NCBI GenBank assembly: GCA_035575035.1
Contig: DATLYH010000151.1
Span: forward strand, 1 to 11,478
Source: DATLYH01 sp035575035
GTDB lineage: Bacteria > Planctomycetota > Planctomycetia > Gemmatales > Gemmataceae
Length of the DNA stretch: 11,478 nt
Reading direction: 5' to 3'
The notes below the pieces were generated by a model. It saw only the letters and a program-made list of their open reading frames with translations. It was not told the DNA's origin and did no database searches. Positions 5,655-11,478 of this stretch are shown here, in pieces. Every line of letters begins with the position of its first letter. Positions within the stretch are counted from its first letter, which is position 1. The position numbers were made by a program, and so were the translations under genes.

Positions 5655-6512
5655 ATGCTGGAGTTGCACCTTGTCGACCGCGTGCTGCGCTTCGAGGGCC
5701 GGCCGCTGGTCATGGGCGTCGTCAACGTCACCCCCGACAGCTTCTCGGACGGCGGCGCTTTCCTCGCCCCCGATGCCGCCGTCGCCCACGGTCTGGAGTT
5801 GGTCCGACAGGGAGCCGACCTGCTCGACATCGGCGGCGAGTCGAGCCGGCCGGGCGCCGCGCCGGTGTCGGCGGAAGAGGAGCTGCGCCGCGTCCTGCCG
5901 GTCGTCGAGGCTCTGGCCCGCCGGACCGCCGTCCCCCTTTCCATTGACACCTACAAGGCCGAAGTGGCCCGGGCGGCGCTGGCCGCGGGCGCCCACATCG
6001 TCAACGACATCACTGCTCTGCGCGGCGACCCCGAGATGGCCGGGGTGGTGCGGCAGTACCGGGCCGGCCTGATCTTGATGCACATGCAGGGGACGCCGGC
6101 GACCATGCAGCTGAACCCGCAGTACGACGACGTGGTCCGGGACATCTGCCGATTCCTGCAAGAGCGGTTGCAGGCGGCGGCCGATCTGGGTATAGCGAAG
6201 GAGCAGGTTGTGCTCGACCCCGGCATCGGCTTCGGCAAGACGCTGACGCACAACCTGCAAATCCTGGCCCGGCTGGAGGAATTCCAGCGTCTGGGGCGGC
6301 CGGTGTGCCTGGGCGTGTCGCGCAAGGGGTTCCTCGGTCAGATCACCGGCCGGCCGGTGGACCGCCGCCTGGCGGGGTCGTTGGCGGCCGTCTGCTACGC
6401 CCTGGCAAAGCGAGCGGTACAGATGGTGCGCGTCCACGATGTGGAGGAAACCGTTGATGCCGTGAAAGTGTTTCAGGCCGTTGACGAGGTGGGCAAGGAG
6501 ACAGGCGCTTGA
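5655..6512 (+). CDS. folP: Dihydropteroate synthase FolP
   Basis: The 285-residue cytoplasmic TIM-barrel enzyme joins 6-hydroxymethyl-7,8-dihydropterin diphosphate to p-aminobenzoate to give dihydropteroate in folate synthesis; it is the sulfonamide target. All signatures are present: NVTPDSFSDGG (24-34), DIGGESSRPGA (58-68), SIDTYK (96-101), ND (117-118), LMHMQGTP (131-138), DPGIGFGKT with HN (178-190), VSRKGF (211-216, the diphosphate-binding Lys and Arg region) and the final RVHD (249-252). Loops 1 and 2 look intact, with no obvious sulfonamide-resistance insertion. ATG 5655 is chosen over an in-frame TTG at 5640; neither has a clear Shine-Dalgarno site, and a period-7 repeat lies just upstream. 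Its stop overlaps the start of cdaA by four bases (TTGA), so the two are translationally coupled. Identification is firm. Confidence 0.96.
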   Translation: MLELHLVDRVLRFEGRPLVMGVVNVTPDSFSDGGAFLAPDAAVAHGLELVRQGADLLDIGGESSRPGAAPVSAEEELRRVLPVVEALARRTAVPLSIDTYKAEVARAALAAGAHIVNDITALRGDPEMAGVVRQYRAGLILMHMQGTPATMQLNPQYDDVVRDICRFLQERLQAAADLGIAKEQVVLDPGIGFGKTLTHNLQILARLEEFQRLGRPVCLGVSRKGFLGQITGRPVDRRLAGSLAAVCYALAKRAVQMVRVHDVEETVDAVKVFQAVDEVGKETGA

Positions 6513-7333
6513 AGGAGCGGCTGGCGCAACTGTACGTGTCGGTCGGGACCCGCGATCTGGTCGAGATCGCCATCCTGGCCGTGGCGATCTACGGCGTGCT
6601 GCGCCTTTTGGGCAAGACACGCGGTTCGGGCATGGTGCGCGGCCTGGGCCTGCTCGGCGTCGGCCTGTTCCTGGTGGCCCAGGTGGTCATCGCCAGCTTT
6701 GACCTGACCGTTGTCGGCAAGGCGCTCGATTATCTGTTGACGACGGTGCTGGTCGGCTTGTTGGTGATCTTCCAGCCGGAGCTGCGGCGCGGGTTGATGG
6801 TGCTGGGGCGCTACCGGCTGCTGCGCTACTTCGTCCGCCAGCCGTCCGTCCCGCTGGCCGACAAGCTGGCGGCAACCGCCGAGGCCCTGTCGCGCGATTG
6901 TATCGGGGCACTGATCGCCATTCAGCGCGAGGTGGCGCTGGCCGCCTATGTGGAGACGGGCGAGCGGTTGGACAGCGAGGTTTCACCCGCCTTGATCCGG
7001 TCGATCTTTCACCCGGGTAGTCCGCTGCACGACGGTGCCTTGATCCTGTGCAATGGCCGGATCGCGGCCGCGGCCTGCCAGCTTCCTCTGGGCCAGCCGC
7101 CGGAGCCGTCCACTTCGCACATGGGCATGCGCCACCGGGCGGCCATCGGCCTGAGCGACGAGACCGATGCGGTGCTGTTGGTGGTCAGCGAGGAAACCGG
7201 CCGGGTGTCGCTGGCGGTCGGCGGCCGGCTGGAGCCGGTGCCGCGCGAGAACCTGTCGCGCCGGTTGGCGGCCCTGCTCAGCACCGGCGACGAGGAGCGG
7301 CCCGCCCGCAAGCGGCAACGGTCGGCCGCGTGA
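6509..7333 (+). CDS. cdaA: Membrane diadenylate cyclase CdaA (c-di-AMP synthase)
   Basis: The 274-residue protein converts two ATP into cyclic di-AMP at the inner face of the cytoplasmic membrane. Three predicted membrane helices (about 17-34, 42-63 and 69-88, ending VIFQPELRR) precede a DisA_N catalytic domain. Both catalytic motifs are visible: DGA at 175-177 (in SPLHDGAL) and RHR at 208-210 (in MGMRHRAAIG). Length and architecture match CdaA/DacA of Firmicutes (about 270 residues). The start is TTG 6509, overlapping the folP stop; it is accepted because any later ATG would cut the first membrane helix, and AAGGAG lies about 8 bases upstream. The C-terminus ends in a basic tail (RPARKRQRSAA). 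The YbbR-type gene downstream is the usual cdaA partner. Activity is well supported by motifs; what c-di-AMP controls in this organism is unknown. Confidence 0.94.
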   Translation: MKERLAQLYVSVGTRDLVEIAILAVAIYGVLRLLGKTRGSGMVRGLGLLGVGLFLVAQVVIASFDLTVVGKALDYLLTTVLVGLLVIFQPELRRGLMVLGRYRLLRYFVRQPSVPLADKLAATAEALSRDCIGALIAIQREVALAAYVETGERLDSEVSPALIRSIFHPGSPLHDGALILCNGRIAAAACQLPLGQPPEPSTSHMGMRHRAAIGLSDETDAVLLVVSEETGRVSLAVGGRLEPVPRENLSRRLAALLSTGDEERPARKRQRSAA

Positions 7334-7398
7334 GCGCCTCACCGCTTGCGGCTTAGCGTCTCGCCGCTTGCGGCTTAGCGCCTCGCTGCGTTCAGCGA
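7333..7398. repeat. Three 22-bp tandem repeats between cdaA and the ybbR-type gene
   Basis: Units lie at 7333-7354, 7355-7376 and 7377-7398. The first two differ at only two positions (AGCGCCTCACCGC versus AGCGTCTCGCCGC, then both TTGCGGCTT); the third has diverged in its second half (CTGCGTTCAGCGA). The first unit begins on the last base of the cdaA stop codon. The remaining 45 bases to the next ATG contain CGACTCC twice (7404-7410, 7435-7441) and GTACTCTGTAC (7417-7427), a weak further period-7 trace. Confidence 0.8.
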
Positions 7399-7443
7399 CC
7401 CGACGACTCCAACCCCGTACTCTGTACGAACCCTCGACTCCTG

Positions 7444-8454
7444 ATGCTCGATCGCTTCCTTTCAGCCCTGGTTGCCCTGAGCCTGGCCTTTCTGGTCTGG
7501 CTGTACGTCCGCAGCCGCGACGAGGAAATCCTCGACAATATCCCGGTGCCGGTGCAGATCACCCTGGCGGCCGGCCAGGCGGACCAGTACATCCTCGAAG
7601 TCACCGGTCCCTCGCAGGTGGTGATGGATTTCAGCGGGCCGCCGGCCCGCATCCGCGAGCTGCGCGGCCTGCTCCAGCGCGGTGAGCTGCGCGTTGATGT
7701 CACCCTTACCGTCCCTGCCGACCGTCAGGCCGAGAGCCGCTACCTCGACACGGTGCGCATCGACGCCTCCGACGTCCACGCTCCTCCCGGCGTCACACCG
7801 ATGATCGTCGAAGGACGCAATCGCATTCCGGTGACGCTCTACCGCATTGTCGAGCGCCGACTGCCGGTCCGGCTCGACCAGTCGCTGGAGGACCGCGTCA
7901 GCCATGTCAAGCTGGAGCCGGCCACCGTCCTGGTGCGCGGGCCGCAGGAAGTCCTCGACCGCGTCCGGGCCATCCCGACCCAGCCCTACCTGCTCCCCAG
8001 CACTCGCTCCGAAGGGGACGCTGGTCCCGAGTCGCTGGTCGTTGGACCGATCCCGCTGGTCGAGGAGATCGACGGCCGGCCGGTGCGCACGACGCCGTCC
8101 AAGGTCATGGCCCGGCTGACGCTACAGCCGCGGCAGCGGGTCTACGAGCTGACCGATGTGCCGGTCCACTTCCTCTGCCCGGTCAACTTCAACCTCCGAC
8201 CGAGCTTCCGCGGCGACGGCCGCGACGGCCGGATCAGCATCCGTGTCATGGGACCGGCCAAGGAAGAGCCGGTGGTCTACGCCTTCATCGACCTGACGCG
8301 CCGCAACTTCGAGCCGGGGCTGAACGAGGAGCCGGTTCAACTCCACCTTCCCAAAGATTTCCACCTTGCCCAGAGCCCGCCGCGCCCGGTATCGTTTCGA
8401 TTGGACCCGATTGATGCGCCCATCAAGATGGCTCCCCGAGAATCCGCACCGTAA
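7444..8454 (+). CDS. YbbR-domain protein, probable CdaA regulator (CdaR-type)
   Basis: The 336-residue protein has one N-terminal membrane helix (about 5-22, SALVALSLAFLVWLYV) and a long extracytoplasmic part made of YbbR-type beta modules. Typical YbbR features are the opening NIPVPVQI (34-41) and recurring segments built as VxVRGP followed by an I-P-tail (for example ATVLVRGPQEVLDRV at about 160-174), with roughly three to four modules. In Firmicutes, YbbR/CdaR binds CdaA and modulates c-di-AMP production; by gene order the same role is inferred here. The ATG at 7444 starts the membrane helix directly, but has no clear Shine-Dalgarno site because the upstream region is filled with repeats. 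The 110-bp gap after cdaA is unusually large for this operon. Family call good; regulatory function is inference. Confidence 0.82.
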   Translation: MLDRFLSALVALSLAFLVWLYVRSRDEEILDNIPVPVQITLAAGQADQYILEVTGPSQVVMDFSGPPARIRELRGLLQRGELRVDVTLTVPADRQAESRYLDTVRIDASDVHAPPGVTPMIVEGRNRIPVTLYRIVERRLPVRLDQSLEDRVSHVKLEPATVLVRGPQEVLDRVRAIPTQPYLLPSTRSEGDAGPESLVVGPIPLVEEIDGRPVRTTPSKVMARLTLQPRQRVYELTDVPVHFLCPVNFNLRPSFRGDGRDGRISIRVMGPAKEEPVVYAFIDLTRRNFEPGLNEEPVQLHLPKDFHLAQSPPRPVSFRLDPIDAPIKMAPRESAP

Positions 8455-8470
8455 CGCCTGAGCAGCAGTC

Positions 8471-9760
8471 ATGCAGACCACCGCCACGTCTCCCATCCTG
8501 GAACAGGATCTGTCCGCCTACTGTGAAGAGCTTGGCCGGCGCGCCCGGGCCGCTGCGCGGCTTCTGGCCACGGCCGCCGGCGCATGCAAGAACCACTGGC
8601 TGCTGTGGTCGGCCGACGCGCTGCTGGAGCGGGCCGACGAGATCATCCAGGCCAATGCCCGCGACCTGGCCGCTGCCGGCGAACGTGGCCTGAGCAGCGC
8701 CCAGATAGATCGGCTGCGGCTGACGCCCGACCGGCTCCGCGCCGCTGCTGCCGGCCTGCGCGAGGTGGCCGCCCTGCCTGACCCGGTCGGCCGGGTGATC
8801 GACGGCTGGGTCCGGCCCAATGGCTTGCAAGTGCTCAAGGTTGGCGTGCCGCTCGGCGTCATCCTGTTCATTTACGAGTCGCGGCCCAACGTGACCGTGG
8901 ATGCCGCCGGTCTGTGCGTCAAGGCGGGCAACGCCCTCATCCTCCGCGGCGGCAAGGAGGCGGCCCACTCCAACGCCGCCCTCCATCGCCTGCTGCAAGA
9001 CGGCCTACGCGAATGCGGCCTGCCGCCCGATGCCGTGCAGCTGGTCGCCACCGCCGACCGCGAGGCCGTCGGCCATCTCCTCCGACTGAATCAGTACATC
9101 GACCTGGCCATCCCGCGCGGCGGTGAGGGCCTGATCCGCCGCGTGGCCGAGGAAGCCCGGATGCCCGTGCTCAAGCATTACAAGGGGAACTGCCACGTTT
9201 ACGTGGACCGGGCCGCCGACCTCGACATGGCCGAGCGCATCCTCCTCAACGCCAAGTGTCAGCGGCCGGGGGTCTGCAACGCGGCCGAAAGCCTGCTGGT
9301 CCATGCGGACGTGGCCGCCGCGTTCCTGCCGCGGGCCGCCGCCGCCCTCCGCCAGCGCGGGGTCGAGCTGCGCGGCTGCCCGGAGACGCGCCGCTGGGTT
9401 CCCGAGGCGAAGCCGGCCACCGAGGAGGATTACGCCGCCGAGTATCTGGATCTCATCATTTCCATCAAGGTGGTGGCCGACCTGGAAGAGGCGATCGAGC
9501 ACATCGCCCGCTACGGCTCGCAGCACACCGAGGCCATCATCACCAATGACCTGAACGCGGCCCGGCGCTTCACGGCGGCCGTCGATTCCTCCGCGGTGAT
9601 GGTCAACGCCAGCACCCGCTTCAACGATGGCTATGAGTTCGGCCTCGGCGCCGAAATCGGCATCAGCACCGATAAATTCCACGCCCGCGGGCCATGTGGT
9701 CTGCTAGAATTGACTGCCTACAAATACATCGTTCAGGGTAGCGGTCAGGTGCGCGAGTAA
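8471..9760 (+). CDS. proA: Glutamate-5-semialdehyde dehydrogenase ProA (gamma-glutamyl phosphate reductase)
   Basis: The 429-residue cytoplasmic enzyme reduces gamma-glutamyl phosphate to glutamate 5-semialdehyde with NADPH, the second step of proline synthesis. It is full length for the family (about 415-430). Family signatures run in order: VPLGVILFIYESRPNVT (126-142), KAGNALILRGGKEA (151-164), LAIPRGGEGLI (212-222), HYKGNCHVYVD (236-246), the catalytic region AKCQRPGVCNAAE with C269 as the expected nucleophile, and near the C-terminus VNASTRFNDGYEFGLGAEIG and HARGPCGLLELT. The ATG at 8471 lies 16 bases after the preceding stop, with only a weak GAGCAG upstream. proB, its usual partner, is not adjacent in this window. 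Placement after the YbbR-type gene may just mean a shared transcript. Identification is firm. Confidence 0.96.
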   Translation: MQTTATSPILEQDLSAYCEELGRRARAAARLLATAAGACKNHWLLWSADALLERADEIIQANARDLAAAGERGLSSAQIDRLRLTPDRLRAAAAGLREVAALPDPVGRVIDGWVRPNGLQVLKVGVPLGVILFIYESRPNVTVDAAGLCVKAGNALILRGGKEAAHSNAALHRLLQDGLRECGLPPDAVQLVATADREAVGHLLRLNQYIDLAIPRGGEGLIRRVAEEARMPVLKHYKGNCHVYVDRAADLDMAERILLNAKCQRPGVCNAAESLLVHADVAAAFLPRAAAALRQRGVELRGCPETRRWVPEAKPATEEDYAAEYLDLIISIKVVADLEEAIEHIARYGSQHTEAIITNDLNAARRFTAAVDSSAVMVNASTRFNDGYEFGLGAEIGISTDKFHARGPCGLLELTAYKYIVQGSGQVRE

Positions 9761-9844
9761 AGGACCGGAACCCGGCGGCCCGATCTCTCCAGGAGGCTGG
9801 GCCTTCCGGGTGCGCCGACCGGGGGCGCTGGTAAGGATCAAGGA

Positions 9845-9914
9845 AACGGGCAAGGGAAAAAGGGGGCCCAGGGAGGGGCGGCAACGGTGCGTTCGACTTT
9901 TTCCCGACCCCGTT
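9845..9914. other. Long imperfect hairpin upstream of the HEAT-repeat membrane protein
   Basis: GGGAAAAAG (9854-9862) pairs perfectly with CTTTTTCCC (9897-9905). After a symmetric three-by-three mismatch, AACGGG (9845-9850) pairs with CCCGTT (9909-9914), giving 15 paired bases. The 34-base loop contains a smaller stem AACG/CGTT around GTG (9883-9893). It lies in the 178-base gap between proA and the next gene and ends 24 bases before the ATG at 9939. There is no T-run after it, so a leader-RNA or protein-binding role is as likely as termination. Unrecognised as any known RNA family. Confidence 0.5.
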
Positions 9915-9938
9915 GGCCTGGCGTAGGGCGCGGACTTC

Positions 9939-11478
9939 ATGAATGCGGTGATTCTCACAGCCGTGCTGCTGCCGATGCTGCTGGCGGCGGCATTCCTCCT
10001 TGGCAGGCATCGCCACCGGCGCCCGTACCCGCCTAACGACCTGTCGGCCGTCAGCCGCCAGCACATCGACCTTTTCCAGGGCGGCCAGCTTAGCGAAGCG
10101 GCAGTGGAATTGGCCAAGTCACGCTTCCGCGAACTGCTGGAACGCGGCGAGGTGCAGGCAGTGGAAGCCAGCCTGCGGCCCGGCACGCAATACGTGGTCC
10201 AGGTGCGGGCCCTGGCCGAACTCGGGACCGATGACGCCGGCCGCATCCTCGAACGCCAGCTCCAGCGCCGCCTGACTGACGATCAGATTGAACAGGCATG
10301 GTACTGGATTGACCTGGCCCACGGCCTGCGCAGCCTGAACCGCTCGCAAAGTTTGCCCCACCTGCTCCGCTGCGCCGAGGAAGGGAGCGACCTTCCCCTG
10401 GCTCACTTCTTCGCCGCCGAGACCGTTTGCTTCCTCGGGTTCGTCGGCTACCTGCGGCAGCCGGAGACGCCCCTGGGACGGGCGGCCCTGCGCGTCCTGC
10501 ATCGGGCCCTGGAGGGGATGCGCTCGGGGGTGCCGCCGCAGCTCGTGGCCGAGGCCCGGCTCGGCGAGATGATTGAAACCCTCTGGGACCATCGGCCGGA
10601 GAAAGCCGATCCGCTGCTGGTGCGCGTCTTTGTCGAGGCGTTGCGTTTGCTCCGCCGTGCCCCTCATCTCCAGGCGGTCCTGGCCGGCGACCCCTCCGAG
10701 CAGGAGGCGTTCAACTGGCAGGCGTCGCGCTTGCTGGCGCTGGAGCCTGTCCTGAGCGATTACCTCCAGGAAGCACCGGTGCAGCTAGCGGCGGCCCTGG
10801 CGAAGAATACCGGTCTGGCCCGGCGCGATCTGCTGCTGGCTCTGGCCGATCTGCGGGCCGAGGCAGGCGGGCCGGTGCTGGCGCTGTTGAGCCATCCCCG
10901 CTGCGGTTACGCCGAGTTGGCGGTGGAGGTGCTGACCTGGTCGCGCGACCCGCGCGTCGGCCCCTGGCTGCGTGAATGGGCCTGCCGCCGGCTGCCGCTG
11001 GTCCGCCGCGCCCAGCGCCGCCGTCAGGCCTTGCCGCCGGTCCGCCCCTCGGTCCCGTCTGACATCCCCTATCGGGCGATTCTGCGGGCGATGCGCGGCC
11101 ACGGCTCGCCGCAGACCGAGGCTTTCCTGATGTTGGCCGCCCGCGACTGGGACCCGACGTACCGGGCCGCAGCCGTCAGCAGCCTCGGCTGGTGGGAGCC
11201 GCTGCAACGGCGCGAGGTCTTGCTGACCCTTCAACAGGCGCAGCGCGATCCCAACCCAGAGGTCCGCCAGGCGGCCCGCGCCGCTCTGGCCCGTCTGGGC
11301 GAACGCCAGGCGCTGCAATGGTTCCGCCAATTTCTAACCAGCGAGGATCCGCAGCGCGTCCATGAGGCCATTCAGGTCATCGCCGCCGAGGGGCTGATAC
11401 TGCTGTGGCCCGACCTCGACCGCCTCGCCGACGCCGAGGATGCCGACGTCGCCCACCATGCCCGCGAGGCTCTCGAAC
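9939..11478 (+). CDS. Membrane-anchored HEAT-repeat protein, 3' end beyond window
   Basis: The frame is open from the ATG at 9939 to the right edge, giving 513 visible residues with no stop. The product begins MNAVILTAVLLPMLLAAAFLLG (hydrophobic residues 4-21) followed by the basic stretch RHRHRRP. This favours an uncleaved N-terminal membrane anchor with the bulk of the chain in the cytoplasm (positive-inside rule). The rest is alpha-helical and rich in Leu, Ala and Arg. Clear HEAT-like units occur late, for example residues around 400-450 (YRAAAVSSLGWWEP, then DPNPEVRQAARAALARLGE), while the middle part (about 90-380) is more diverged. No catalytic motif was recognised. It is probably a scaffold or interaction protein; partners are unknown. 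No strong Shine-Dalgarno site precedes the start. The 178-bp gap before it, with a long hairpin, suggests its own transcription unit. Confidence 0.75.
   Translation, partial: MNAVILTAVLLPMLLAAAFLLGRHRHRRPYPPNDLSAVSRQHIDLFQGGQLSEAAVELAKSRFRELLERGEVQAVEASLRPGTQYVVQVRALAELGTDDAGRILERQLQRRLTDDQIEQAWYWIDLAHGLRSLNRSQSLPHLLRCAEEGSDLPLAHFFAAETVCFLGFVGYLRQPETPLGRAALRVLHRALEGMRSGVPPQLVAEARLGEMIETLWDHRPEKADPLLVRVFVEALRLLRRAPHLQAVLAGDPSEQEAFNWQASRLLALEPVLSDYLQEAPVQLAAALAKNTGLARRDLLLALADLRAEAGGPVLALLSHPRCGYAELAVEVLTWSRDPRVGPWLREWACRRLPLVRRAQRRRQALPPVRPSVPSDIPYRAILRAMRGHGSPQTEAFLMLAARDWDPTYRAAAVSSLGWWEPLQRREVLLTLQQAQRDPNPEVRQAARAALARLGERQALQWFRQFLTSEDPQRVHEAIQVIAAEGLILLWPDLDRLADAEDADVAHHAREALE

Noticed and set aside
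5622..6620. A 332-residue minus-strand open frame opposite folP
   Set aside because: folP carries every family motif on the + strand; the reverse frame is a codon-composition shadow.

Overview
The window is high-GC bacterial DNA with tightly packed genes, nearly all on the + strand. Several things point to a diderm, most likely a planctomycete (order Gemmatales or a relative). There are two outer-membrane-assembly lipoproteins (BamD/YfiO-like and LptE-like) in one operon, secreted HEAT-repeat proteins, several weak or absent Shine-Dalgarno sites, and short period-7 repeats between genes. The taxonomic call is inference from gene content and style; no rRNA or other marker is present.

Layout. 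At 1-112 on the minus strand is the 5' end of a secreted protein that runs off the left edge. A 405-bp gap (113-517) holds a highly structured repeat element: perfect 28-bp inverted arms enclosing 37-bp tandem hairpin units. Then come a secreted S1/P1-type zinc nuclease/phospholipase C family protein (518-1369) and a secreted HEAT-repeat protein (1542-2255) with its own sigma70-like promoter candidate. From 2367 a compact operon runs ybeY (rRNA maturation), recO (recombinational repair), a BamD-like TPR lipoprotein and lptE (LPS transport). Close behind are folP (dihydropteroate synthase), cdaA (c-di-AMP synthase) and a YbbR/CdaR-type regulator, then proA (proline synthesis). After a 178-bp gap containing a long imperfect hairpin, a membrane-anchored HEAT-repeat protein starts at 9939 and runs off the right edge.

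How the genes work together. ybeY-recO is housekeeping. The BamD-like and LptE-like proteins both serve outer-membrane construction, one for beta-barrel proteins and one for lipopolysaccharide. cdaA and the YbbR protein form the usual c-di-AMP synthase/regulator pair, translationally coupled to folP.

I found no mobile element with a transposase, no CRISPR array, no tRNA or rRNA gene, and no clearly undescribed protein system. The most unusual signals are in the repeats. A palindromic pair of heptamer arrays lies inside the start of the BamD-like gene and appears to encode the hydrophobic core of its signal peptide. Other short repeats sit exactly at gene junctions (lptE/folP and cdaA/ybbR).
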